DNA from: JBBECE01 sp964574935
GTDB taxonomy: Bacteria > Pseudomonadota > Alphaproteobacteria > Rhizobiales > Devosiaceae
Direction of reading: 5' to 3'
Assembly (NCBI GenBank): GCA_964574935.1
Contig: CAZNOZ010000004.1
Span: forward strand, 25,561 to 89,560
DNA: 64,000 nt
The notes below the pieces were generated by a model that saw nothing but the letters and a program-made list of their open reading frames with translations, was not told the origin of the DNA and did not search any database. Made by a program: the position numbers and the translations under genes. This document shows positions 8,628 to 16,835 of the stretch, in pieces; the first letter of the stretch is position 1, and each line of letters opens with the position of its first letter.

Positions 8628-10496
8628 ATGTCGATGGCCTCACTTCGAATCGGAGCACCGGCGGCCGTTGCCGCGGCCTTCGTGGCGCTTTGGCCAGGGC
8701 CGGCGTTCGCGTCCGGGGGCGAGCTGCCGTCGCTGGTGCACGATATCGGCATATCGCTGCTGTTTGCGGGGGTGCTGGCGGTCATCTTCAACCGCCTGCA
8801 CATCCCCTCGATTGCGGCATTCCTGGTGGCCGGGGTGCTGATCGGGCCGCTCTATTTCCGGCAGGTGACCGAGCCGGAGAACATCGACACCATCGCCCAG
8901 CTCGGCTTCGTGCTGTTGCTGTTCATGATCGGGCTGGAGATCGATATCCGCGCGATCCTGAAGAGCGGGCGAACCACGATCGTCGCCGGGCTCCTGCAAT
9001 ATCCGCTCAGCGTCGCCTTCGGGTTCCTGCTGGTGAAGGTGCTGGTGCTCATCGGGTTCGCCGTGCCGCTGCTGGGCGGCGACTATGCGCCGATCTATAT
9101 CGGCATCGTGATGGCCGGATCCTCGACCCTGCTGGTCGTCAAGCTGTTCCAGGACAGCTTCCAGCTCGACACCGAACCGGGGCGGGTGGCACTGTCGCTC
9201 CTGATCTTCCAGGATATCTGGGCGATCATCGTCATCGTGCTGCTGCCCAGCCTCGGGGCGCCGCAGATCGTGCCGATCCTCTACACCTTCCTGGGAATCG
9301 GCATTCTGGTGGCGATCACGGTTTTGCTGTCGCGATTCATCGTGCCGATCGCCTTCACCTGGATCTCCAAGGTGCCGGAGCTGATCGTCCTGGGGGCGGT
9401 GAGCTGGTGCTTCGGGGTGGTGTTCCTGGGTCTCAATCTCGACATCTTCACCGAATCCCTGATGGGTTTCAGCATGCACATGTCGGTGGGCTCGGGGATG
9501 AGCGCGCTGGTCGCCGGGGCGGCCATCGCCAACCTTCCCTATTCGACCGAGATCGTGACCAAGGTCGGGGTGGTCAAGGATTTCTTCGTGACGCTGTTCT
9601 TTGTCGGACTGGGGATTTCCATTCCGGCCCCGAGCCTGGCCGTGATCGCACTGGCGGTGATCCTGGCGATCGCGGCGATGGCGGCCCGGCAGTTCATCTT
9701 TTTCCCGCTGCTGTACTGGCTCGGATGCGACCAACGGACCTCAGAAGTCGCGGCCATCCGGCTGGCGCAGATTTCGGAGTTCGGGCTCGTCATCGCCTTC
9801 CTCGGCATTCAGCAGGGCCATATCGGCACCGAGTTGACCGGCGCCATCATCATCGCGTTTGTGCTCACGGCGCTCGCCACCTCGCCCTTGTTCAACAACG
9901 CCTACGCGCTCCATCACCGGATGAAGCGGTTGCTGGCGGCGTGCGGCTTCAAGGAACCGGAAGAGGCCGCCGAAGCGGAGTCCGAGGAGTTCGCGATCGC
10001 GCTTCTGGGACTGCACCGGGACGGCTCGTCGTTCCTGCACGAGCTTCTGGCGAACCGGCCGGAGCTGATCGATAAGACGCTGGTCATCGACTACAACGTT
10101 CGGCTGCACGAGAAGATCCGGGCGCTCGGCGCGCATGTCGAATATGGCGACATCTCGAATTCCGAGACCTTGCTGCATGCGGGAATTGACAAGGCAAAGA
10201 TCGTGTTCTGCACCATCTCGGACGACTTGTTGCGTGGCACCACCACCGCCAAGCTGGTGCGGGAGGTCAGGAAGATGTCGCCCAACGCCGTCATCATCGC
10301 CAATGCGGTCGACACCAAGGCCGCCAGGGGCGTCTACGAGGCCGGCGCGGACTTCGTCTATTCGCCGCGGGTCGAAGTCGCCAAGGCGCTGAGCGAAGTG
10401 CTGGGAGAGGCGCTGGCGGGCACGCTCGAGGAGTACAGGGCGCGTCAAGTCGAGGAGATGGGCGAGCTCGGGGAGCGCCGCGAGGTGATCAGCTAG
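8628..10496 (+). CDS. CPA2 monovalent cation:proton antiporter with TrkA-N domain (KefB/YbaL-like)
   Basis: This is a 622-residue inner-membrane protein. Residues about 40-430 form the CPA2 exchanger with 12 or so helices, including FVLLLFMIGLEIDIR and the SSTLLVVKLFQD region. Residues about 455-600 form a cytosolic TrkA-N (RCK) NAD-binding domain, recognisable by VIDYNVRLHEKIRALGAHVEYGDISN. It probably exports K+ or Na+ in exchange for protons under nucleotide or pH control. The ATG at 8628 gives an N-terminus with a signal-like leader. Its stop shares CTAG with the convergent cyclase gene, so no terminator separates them. Confidence 0.93.
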   Translation: MSMASLRIGAPAAVAAAFVALWPGPAFASGGELPSLVHDIGISLLFAGVLAVIFNRLHIPSIAAFLVAGVLIGPLYFRQVTEPENIDTIAQLGFVLLLFMIGLEIDIRAILKSGRTTIVAGLLQYPLSVAFGFLLVKVLVLIGFAVPLLGGDYAPIYIGIVMAGSSTLLVVKLFQDSFQLDTEPGRVALSLLIFQDIWAIIVIVLLPSLGAPQIVPILYTFLGIGILVAITVLLSRFIVPIAFTWISKVPELIVLGAVSWCFGVVFLGLNLDIFTESLMGFSMHMSVGSGMSALVAGAAIANLPYSTEIVTKVGVVKDFFVTLFFVGLGISIPAPSLAVIALAVILAIAAMAARQFIFFPLLYWLGCDQRTSEVAAIRLAQISEFGLVIAFLGIQQGHIGTELTGAIIIAFVLTALATSPLFNNAYALHHRMKRLLAACGFKEPEEAAEAESEEFAIALLGLHRDGSSFLHELLANRPELIDKTLVIDYNVRLHEKIRALGAHVEYGDISNSETLLHAGIDKAKIVFCTISDDLLRGTTTAKLVREVRKMSPNAVIIANAVDTKAARGVYEAGADFVYSPRVEVAKALSEVLGEALAGTLEEYRARQVEEMGELGERREVIS

Positions 10497-12400
10497 GTGG
10501 GAGCGGCGGCCCGCACGCGCGCGCAGGCAGGGGTCGTGAACACCTTCACCGGCCCCGTGAAACCGCGCAACTCGATCTCGCCAATGGGGACGAGTTCGCG
10601 AGACGTGAGGGCGGCGAAGCCCGGGCCGGTCACCAGCGGCACGCCGAGGGTCTTGGTCGCGGTCTGCAGGCGGGCCGCGCCGTTCACCGCGGCGCCGATG
10701 GCGGTGTAGTCGATCCGCAGCGACGAGCCGAAATTGCCCACCGAGCAGATACCGGTCTCCAGGGCCGCGCCGGCCTTGAGCTCGGGCAGGCCGCGGGCGG
10801 CGAGCTCCGAATTGGTGTCGCTGACGCGGGTGAGTATGGCTTCGGCTGCTTCAAGCGCCAGCTCGGTGTGACGCGGTTCATCGAGGGGCGCGTTCCAGAA
10901 GGCCAGTACCGCGTCGCCGATGAACTTGTCGACGGTGCCGTTGCGGTTGAAGATCTCGTCGGTGGCGAGCGACAGGAAGTGGTTGACCAGTTCGACGGTC
11001 TGACCCGGCTCGAGGGCGTTGGTCATCGAGGTGAATCCGCGCAGGTCGATCATCAGCACGGTGATCTCGCGCTTGTCGACAGACAGCGCCGTCTCGCTGC
11101 CGCCACCGGCCAGGGCTCTGACGACCTCCGGGGACAGAAACTGCGAGAACTGCCGCGCCAGCGTCTGGCGGCGGCGCTCGGACTTGCGGAATTGCGAAAC
11201 GCCCTCGAAGGCGGCGAGGACGAACAGCCCGACGGCGGGCTGGATGGATTCATAGAGCTCGTTGCGGAACGCGTAGGCGAGCACGCCTGCGACAAGCGGG
11301 CTGAGGACGACCAGGACGATCGCCGGGACGGTCAGAGCCGGACGCTGCGCGGCCAGCGCCACCAGCACCAGCAGGACGAGCGCCGCGCCGACGAACCAGC
11401 CTCGCTCGATCCATTTGGCGTTGACCGGAGTGAACAGGAACTTGCCGAACAACAACTGTTCGGTGAGCAGGGCATGGATCTCGGTGCCCAGCCTTTGGGC
11501 GTGCGCCGGGGTGTTGTGAAAGGTGTCGAGGCCGACCGCATCGAAGCCGACGATGGCGATGGAATCGATCAAGCTCGGCTCGGCGACGCCGTCCAGCAGC
11601 TCGAGGGCGGAGACCCGCGGAATCGGGCTCGGCTTTTCGACCAGCCAGACCGAACCGTCCGCCTGCAGCGGGATTTCGGCGCCAGCGATGCGCAGGCGCT
11701 CGAAGCCGGCGAGATCGGTGCGCACGACGGGACTGGTCTCGCCCGCATACACACGCACCAGCTCGAGCGCGAAAGCCGGCCAGACTTCGTAGTCACCTTC
11801 GCTGGAACGCAGCCAGACCAGCGGCAACCGCCTGAGGACGCCGTCGGGGTCGGCGTTGGACCGGATGATGCCGATGCCGGAGGCGGCCTGGTTCATCGCC
11901 GGCAGCGAGGCGGTGACCCCGAGATAGCCCGGGCGCTCGGCCCGCGCCTCGCCGACGACGGGATAGCCGACCTTCGGCGATAGCTGCGAGGTGGACGCGG
12001 TGTCGGCAAGGCTGGCGGCGAGAACGGTAGGGGATTCCGCCAGCGCCGCCGCCAGGGCGTTGTCGCCGCGGCGCCCGTTGGGGGTCGGGTCGGGCTCGGG
12101 GAACAGCAGGTCGAGGCCGATGACGGCGGCGCGGTTGCGGGCGATGGCGCGCACGAGGTTGGCGACGACGCCCCGATTCCACGGCCAACGCCCGTATTCG
12201 GCCAGCGCCGCCTCGTCGATGGTGACCAGCACCACCGGCGAGGGCCGGTCGGGCTTGGGAAAGAGCACCTGATAGAGGTCGAAGGTGCGGCCGCGCAGGA
12301 AGGAGAGCTGCGGATCGAAGGCGACGTGGCTGGTCGCCAGCACGGCCGCCAGCAGCAGCGAGGCGACGGGCAGGCTGGCCCGGAAGGCGCGAAGATTCAA
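10493..12400 (-). CDS. CHASE2-domain class III adenylate cyclase
   Basis: This is a 635-residue transmembrane sensor. A first helix (residues about 8-25) leads into a periplasmic CHASE2 domain (about 30-330, with VLVTIDEAALAEYGRWPW and AAVIGLDLLFPEPD). Three closely spaced helices follow (about 340-400), then a cytosolic class III cyclase domain (about 440-620). The catalytic set looks intact: metal-binding Asp in MIDLRGFT and in FIGDAVLAF, Lys in VDKFIGD and Asp in IDYTAIG for adenine choice, and the Asn/Arg pair in AVNGAARL. It should make cAMP in response to an unknown periplasmic signal. It is the last gene of a three-gene operon with a FecR protein and a TPR barrel. Confidence 0.92.
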   Translation of the reverse strand: MNLRAFRASLPVASLLLAAVLATSHVAFDPQLSFLRGRTFDLYQVLFPKPDRPSPVVLVTIDEAALAEYGRWPWNRGVVANLVRAIARNRAAVIGLDLLFPEPDPTPNGRRGDNALAAALAESPTVLAASLADTASTSQLSPKVGYPVVGEARAERPGYLGVTASLPAMNQAASGIGIIRSNADPDGVLRRLPLVWLRSSEGDYEVWPAFALELVRVYAGETSPVVRTDLAGFERLRIAGAEIPLQADGSVWLVEKPSPIPRVSALELLDGVAEPSLIDSIAIVGFDAVGLDTFHNTPAHAQRLGTEIHALLTEQLLFGKFLFTPVNAKWIERGWFVGAALVLLVLVALAAQRPALTVPAIVLVVLSPLVAGVLAYAFRNELYESIQPAVGLFVLAAFEGVSQFRKSERRRQTLARQFSQFLSPEVVRALAGGGSETALSVDKREITVLMIDLRGFTSMTNALEPGQTVELVNHFLSLATDEIFNRNGTVDKFIGDAVLAFWNAPLDEPRHTELALEAAEAILTRVSDTNSELAARGLPELKAGAALETGICSVGNFGSSLRIDYTAIGAAVNGAARLQTATKTLGVPLVTGPGFAALTSRELVPIGEIELRGFTGPVKVFTTPACARVRAAAPT

Positions 12401-12442
12401 TTGCCACTCCCTGCGCGCACCGTGGCGAAACGATGCCGACGA

Positions 12443-13264
12443 TCAGTCGCCCGTGCAGTAGCAGACGAGACCGCCTTCGCCCTGATAGCAGTAGTAGTCC
12501 TCCCAGGGCTCGCAGACGTCGCCCGCGGGGGCATCGGGCAGGCCGCCGCCGGCGCCGGGCAGTGAGCCGTCGGAGGACTGGCAGACGCCCAGGAACTGGG
12601 CGATGGCGGAGGCGCACAAAACGTCGGTGTCGAAGCCGCCGCCGGGATCGCCGGGCACGCCGGTGCCCGCGGTCTCGTCGAGACTGTCGAGGATCTGGTT
12701 GATCTCGAGACCGAATTTCTCGACCGAAATTTCCTTGCCGTCGCCGACGCAGCCGAATCCGGGATTGGTGATGATCTTGACGATGTCGCCGAGGATGCAG
12801 GTGAGCTGGCCGGCCCTGAGAATGCCGATCGAACGTTCAACGCCGCTGAAAACCTCCATAATGCCGCCGCGGGCGCCCAAAACCACGTGCGGGGTGGTGA
12901 CCTGCATGTCGCCGGACTTGGAAAGCTGGCCGCCATAGAGCCGGATCAGGCCGGAATTGAGCGTCAGGTTCGAGCTGCCGGAGCGGCTGGCGGGGTCGTA
13001 GACGAAGGAGTCGATGATCAGCGAGGCGTTGGGGCCGATCTTGGCGCTGGATTCGTCGTCGAAGACAATCATGCCAAGTCCGGTCTCATTGGAGACCAGG
13101 TGGTCGCCCAGAAATATCTCGGCGCCGACGCCGAGTTCGGGGCCACCTTCGCGGCTGATCAGGGTCTGGAAGGCGGTCATCACGCCGACGGGCTGGCCGA
13201 AGGCGGCCGGCGCCGCGCCGAGGGCGAGCGCGAACGCAAGGCTGACAATCGCGGCTGATCGCAT
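12443..13264 (-). CDS. Secreted FecR-domain protein with Cys-rich tail
   Basis: This 273-residue exported protein has a signal peptide (MRSAAIVSLAFALALGAAPAAFG). The FecR domain spans about residues 28-150 (GAEIFLGDHLVSNETGLGMIVFDDES, then TPHVVLGARGG). It lacks the N-terminal cytoplasmic and transmembrane part of true FecR anti-sigma regulators, so it is probably a periplasmic or surface binding module. The C-terminal third is Gly/Pro-rich and cysteine-rich; the mature protein has eight cysteines, four of them in the last 25 residues. The start at 13264 is favoured by a GGGAGGG site six bases upstream. A second ATG at 13279 overlaps the barrel-gene stop. The cyclase gene follows after 42 bases. 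Confidence 0.85.
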   Translation of the reverse strand: MRSAAIVSLAFALALGAAPAAFGQPVGVMTAFQTLISREGGPELGVGAEIFLGDHLVSNETGLGMIVFDDESSAKIGPNASLIIDSFVYDPASRSGSSNLTLNSGLIRLYGGQLSKSGDMQVTTPHVVLGARGGIMEVFSGVERSIGILRAGQLTCILGDIVKIITNPGFGCVGDGKEISVEKFGLEINQILDSLDETAGTGVPGDPGGGFDTDVLCASAIAQFLGVCQSSDGSLPGAGGGLPDAPAGDVCEPWEDYYCYQGEGGLVCYCTGD

Positions 13265-13278
13265 GATGCCCTCCCGCA

Positions 13279-14541
13279 TCAGTCCAGTACCAGCGTGTAG
13301 CTGAGCGAACCGGCCAATACCGACATGTCGCGTTCGGGATTGAGATCGTATGTGGCGTTGCGGTAGCTCAAGGAGAAGTTGAAGCGGTTGCCGCTGTGCA
13401 GCTGCAGGACGTGGTCCCAACTGGCCCGCCAATAGGTGCCATCGAGGGTCGTGCCCGGCACGAGCGTGTCGGGCACCGACAGAACGCCGATCGCGACCGC
13501 AAGCCGGTGCGACCAGGCGAGGCGGCCGGGGAGCGAGGCGATCTGGGCGGCAAGCGAGGCTTCGAGTTCGGCGGTGTGGCCGATCCGGGCGAAGGTATCG
13601 TCGAAATCGATGAACCCGCGGGCTGCGAGACCCGCGGTGGCGCCGCCGGCGAGCCGGGCCGTGCCGCCGGCCTCCAGGTGGCCGCGAACTTCGCCGGGCA
13701 GGCCCGAAGAGGCGCCCAGCCAGCCGAGCGCGGCCTCGGTGAAGAGCAGGCTGCCGGCATTGGGCCGCACCGAATAGCGTTTGGAGACGCCGATCTCCCG
13801 GCGCGCCAGGGCGTCGTCGAAGCTCTGCGCGCGGGCGTAGACGGAATAGTCGCCGCGCAAGGTCGGGCTGACGCCGGGCAGCCCTTTGGACAGGGTCAGG
13901 GAGAAGTCCCCCATCCAGCCCGTGTACAGCCCGCCGAACCCGTCGAAATCGAAATCGCCGAAGCGGCGCTCAGCGCCGAGGCTGCCTTCGACGATGAACG
14001 CATCGCTTGTCGGCGTATCGAGGTCCACGACCACCCGTCCGCCGATCGTGGCGAAGGGATTGACGTCGGTGCGGTCGGCCCAGGGCGCGGCGTCGTCGAA
14101 ATCGATATGCTCGGCGCGAACGCCGCCGGTGAAGAAGAACATCGCCGCGACCCCGCGCAGCCGGTCCTCGACGGTCTTGAGCAACGCCTCGGCGGCCTCG
14201 CGGTCGGCCGTCGACAGGGTACCGATCGCGAGCGCGTGCATCAGCTGCCGGCGTGCCAGTTCGTACGAGCCGACGTTGAAATAGAGCCGGGCAACGATGA
14301 GCCGCGCCTTGGCGTCGCGGGGATGATCGATGAGGTGCTGCTCGACGGTCGAGATCGCCTGGTCGTACTGGCCGGCCTGCACGGCGACGGCGAGAAACTG
14401 GCCGAGAACGAAGGTGTCGGAGGGATTGGCGAGCCGGGCCTCGAACGCCTTCTGATAGTCAATGTCCTGCGCAAGGGCGGGCCCGGCGCCGAAAGCGAGG
14501 GCGAAAACCACGAAAACGCGGCAGACTTGCTGGATACGCAT
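13279..14541 (-). CDS. TPR-containing outer-membrane beta-barrel-like protein
   Basis: This is a 420-residue exported protein. A signal peptide (MRIQQVCRVFVVFALAFGAGPALA) precedes tetratricopeptide-like helices at about residues 25-125 (FLAVAVQAGQYDQAISTVEQHLIDHPRDAKARLIVARLYF). The rest is a Gly/aromatic-rich, alternating-hydrophobic region of about 290 residues that ends in an aromatic/hydrophobic strand (SLSYTLVLD), as in outer-membrane barrels. The domain layout resembles TPR-porin proteins such as Slam/PgaA-like exporters, but a family name is not secure. It is first in the operon; its stop overlaps a possible FecR start. ATG 14541 has a GGGGCGG site; a longer reading from 14562 is possible. 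Confidence 0.75.
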   Translation of the reverse strand: MRIQQVCRVFVVFALAFGAGPALAQDIDYQKAFEARLANPSDTFVLGQFLAVAVQAGQYDQAISTVEQHLIDHPRDAKARLIVARLYFNVGSYELARRQLMHALAIGTLSTADREAAEALLKTVEDRLRGVAAMFFFTGGVRAEHIDFDDAAPWADRTDVNPFATIGGRVVVDLDTPTSDAFIVEGSLGAERRFGDFDFDGFGGLYTGWMGDFSLTLSKGLPGVSPTLRGDYSVYARAQSFDDALARREIGVSKRYSVRPNAGSLLFTEAALGWLGASSGLPGEVRGHLEAGGTARLAGGATAGLAARGFIDFDDTFARIGHTAELEASLAAQIASLPGRLAWSHRLAVAIGVLSVPDTLVPGTTLDGTYWRASWDHVLQLHSGNRFNFSLSYRNATYDLNPERDMSVLAGSLSYTLVLD

Positions 14542-14566
14542 GCGGCCGCCCCGGCAGCTCAATTCC

Positions 14567-14581
14567 TTAACGAATTATTAA
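14567..14581. promoter_or_regulatory. CtrA-type box TTAA-N7-TTAA upstream of the barrel/FecR/cyclase operon
   Basis: TTAA at 14567-14570 and 14578-14581 are separated by exactly seven bases, the full consensus for the alphaproteobacterial cell-cycle regulator CtrA. The near end lies 25 bases before the barrel-gene start codon, so bound CtrA would overlap the promoter or start region. Such AT-rich spacing is rare in this GC-rich segment. The match is seen directly; control by CtrA is inferred. Confidence 0.55.
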
Positions 14582-14786
14582 CGGGCCCTCCTACGGCGTC
14601 AACGAAAGCGGGGACGGTGGTGCCGTGGCGCTAGAGTTTGCCGGGGATTTGTGTTGAATCGGCCACGATTGGGCCATTATCGGGGCGTGCCGGCCGGGTG
14701 GGGCGGTTGCGGGTGGCCTGCGGCGGCACCGGCCGCTAAAACGAGACCGGGCAGGAACAGAATTCGCGGGCAGCCAGGACCATTCC

Positions 14787-15179
14787 ATGATCGCCTCATT
14801 CTTCGTCCTGCTTGTCGGCTTTCAGATCAAGCACTTCATCGCCGATTTTCTCGCGCAGCCGGACTGGATGCTCCAGGGCAAGGGCAGTCTCGCCGCCGTG
14901 GGCGGCTATGTGCATGCAGGCATCCATGCGGCGTGCTCGGCGCTGGTGCTGCTGATCGCGGGGGTGCCGACGTGGGTGCTGGTGGCGCTGGTCGTGGCCG
15001 AGCTCGTGGTCCACTACGCCCTCGACTTCGCCAAGGCGCACTATTCGGCCGGGGTCGACGAGGTCGCGCGGCCGGCCAGGTATTGGGCGATGTTCGGGCT
15101 GGACCAGCTTCTGCACCAGCTCACCTATGTGGCCATGATCTACCTGGCGCTGCTTTCGCTTTCGGGCGGTCTGCCCTAG
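14787..15179 (+). CDS. DUF3307 family membrane protein
   Basis: This is a 130-residue integral membrane protein with three or four helices and the DUF3307 hallmarks HFIADFLAQPDWM near the N-terminus, HAGIHAACSALVL, and FGLDQLLHQLTYV near the C-terminus. Conserved His and Asp residues within the helices suggest metal binding or a hydrolase-like active site, but the family has no established function. It is divergent from the barrel/FecR/cyclase operon across about 245 bases with no other gene. The ATG at 14787 is the only start compatible with the conserved N-terminus. Confidence 0.85.
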   Translation: MIASFFVLLVGFQIKHFIADFLAQPDWMLQGKGSLAAVGGYVHAGIHAACSALVLLIAGVPTWVLVALVVAELVVHYALDFAKAHYSAGVDEVARPARYWAMFGLDQLLHQLTYVAMIYLALLSLSGGLP

Positions 15180-15239
15180 GGGGCGAGATCGGTTCGCGAT
15201 TGCCCGGTCCCCGAGCCGGGCTGGAGTGGGGCACAACCG

Positions 15240-16367
15240 ATGGCCCGCATTGCCTATCTGACCATCATTGAATTCGCGCCGGGTGCCGTGGGCGCGCTGG
15301 CGGCCATGCTCAAGGAGCTCTCGATCGCGCGCCCGCTGCTGGTCAGCGATCGGGGGGTCGAGGCGGCGGGGCTGCTGGCGCGGGCGGCGCAACATCTGCC
15401 GGCCGAGGCGCCGCAGTTTCTGGACGTGCCCGGCAATCCTACCGAAGTGGCGGTCGAGGCGGGGCTCGCGGCCTATCGCGAGGGGGGCTGCGACGGAATC
15501 GTCGCCGTTGGGGGCGGCTCGCCGATCGATCTGGCCAAAGGCGTGGCGCTTCTGGCGACCCACGAGGGCCCACTGGCGCAATACGCGGCGATCGAGGGCG
15601 GGCTCGACCGAATCGGTTCCGGGGTGGCGCCGGTCATCGCGGTGCCGACGACCGCCGGCACCGGCGCCGAGGTGGGCCGAGCCTCCTTGCTGACGCTTGA
15701 GGACGGGCGCAAACTCGGCTTCATCTCGCCGCATCTGATACCGAAGCGGGCGGTGTGCGACCCCGAACTGACCCTGGGACTGCCGCCCGGGCTGACGGCG
15801 GCGACCGGGCTCGATGCGCTCAGCCACTGCATCGAGACCTTGTGTTCGCCGCGGTTCAACCCGCCCGCCGAGGCGCTGGCGCTGGACGGGGCCTCCCGCA
15901 TCTGGCGAAATCTCGAGCGGGCGGTCGAGGCCGGCGGCGATATCGAGGCGCGGTCCGAGATGATGATGGGGGCGCTGGAGGGCGGGCTGAGCTTCCAGAA
16001 GGGGCTTGGGGCGGTGCATTCGCTCAGTCACGCGCTGGGCGGTCTGGCCGAACCGAAGCTGCACCATGGGACCCTCAATGCGATCCTGATGCCGATCGTG
16101 CTGCGGTTCAACGCCAGCGCCATCGGCGACAAGCTGGCCCGGCTGAAAGCGGCCATGGGAGTGCCGGCGGCCGCTGATCTTGCCGACGCGCTCGACGCTC
16201 TCAACAATCGGATCGGCATCCCGGAGGGACTCGCGACGCTTGGCGTTGCCACCCCGATGTTCGAGCCGGTGATCGCCGGTGCGCTTGCCGACCACAGCCA
16301 TGCGACCAATCCGCGCGCGCCCAGCGCCGACGACTACCGTATGATGCTGGAAGCGGCGATGAGCTGA
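15240..16367 (+). CDS. Iron-containing alcohol dehydrogenase
   Basis: This 375-residue group III (FucO/DhaT-like) dehydrogenase has the NAD-binding GGGSPIDLAKG motif around residues 96-106 and VPTTAGTGAE near 139-148. The four metal ligands are in place: D192 and H196 (GLDALSHC), H260 (AVHSLSH) and H276 (LHHG). It reduces or oxidises a small alcohol/aldehyde pair in the cytoplasm. It starts a co-directional run with a small membrane protein, an omega-aminotransferase and a semialdehyde dehydrogenase. A role with semialdehydes such as 3-hydroxypropionate/malonate semialdehyde is plausible but not shown. Confidence 0.92.
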   Translation: MARIAYLTIIEFAPGAVGALAAMLKELSIARPLLVSDRGVEAAGLLARAAQHLPAEAPQFLDVPGNPTEVAVEAGLAAYREGGCDGIVAVGGGSPIDLAKGVALLATHEGPLAQYAAIEGGLDRIGSGVAPVIAVPTTAGTGAEVGRASLLTLEDGRKLGFISPHLIPKRAVCDPELTLGLPPGLTAATGLDALSHCIETLCSPRFNPPAEALALDGASRIWRNLERAVEAGGDIEARSEMMMGALEGGLSFQKGLGAVHSLSHALGGLAEPKLHHGTLNAILMPIVLRFNASAIGDKLARLKAAMGVPAAADLADALDALNNRIGIPEGLATLGVATPMFEPVIAGALADHSHATNPRAPSADDYRMMLEAAMS

Positions 16368-16442
16368 GGCGGCGGCGCCGGTGACCGGGTGCCCGGCCGA
16401 AGGCGACCCGCGTACCCCTCAGCCAATCCTGGAGGCACACAG

Positions 16443-16817
16443 GTGACCGAACTCATCGCGATGGTGGCGGGCCCGTATCTGATCGCGACGGGCCTGGGCT
16501 TCCTGATCTCGACCGGGTTCTACACCCGCATGGTGGCCGACAATGCCGCCGCTCATCCCGTGACTCTCAATCTTTCGGGGGCGGTGCATTTCGTGGTGGG
16601 GATGGTGATCGTCGCCCAACATCTGCGGTTCGGCAGTCTCGCCGAGGGCGTGGTGAGCGTACTGGGATTGGCTGCGGTCCTGAAAGGGCTGGCGCTGATC
16701 GTGGTGCCGGCGCTGACCTTGAGATCGCCCAAATCCTCGGGCGCGACACTTCGCGTTTCCGGCGTCGCCTACCTTTTGGCGGGGGCGTATCTGAGCTATG
16801 TCGGCTACTTCGCCTGA
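16443..16817 (+). CDS. Small hydrophobic membrane protein, function unknown
   Basis: This 124-residue protein starts at a GTG preceded by GGAGG about ten bases upstream. It has four predicted transmembrane helices (about residues 4-22, 38-56, 63-83, 102-122). The pattern GLGFLISTGFYTRMV and ALTLRSPKSSG places basic residues between helices. I do not recognise a named family. It lies between an iron alcohol dehydrogenase and an omega-aminotransferase in the same direction, 19 bases before the latter, so it is probably co-transcribed. Confidence 0.75.
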   Translation: MTELIAMVAGPYLIATGLGFLISTGFYTRMVADNAAAHPVTLNLSGAVHFVVGMVIVAQHLRFGSLAEGVVSVLGLAAVLKGLALIVVPALTLRSPKSSGATLRVSGVAYLLAGAYLSYVGYFA

Positions 16818-16835
16818 GGAGAGCGGGGAGCCGCA

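Noticed and set aside
12443..13264. FecR-domain protein as a classical anti-sigma regulator
   Set aside because: It has a cleavable signal peptide and no cytoplasmic segment or transmembrane anchor, and no ECF sigma-factor gene is adjacent.
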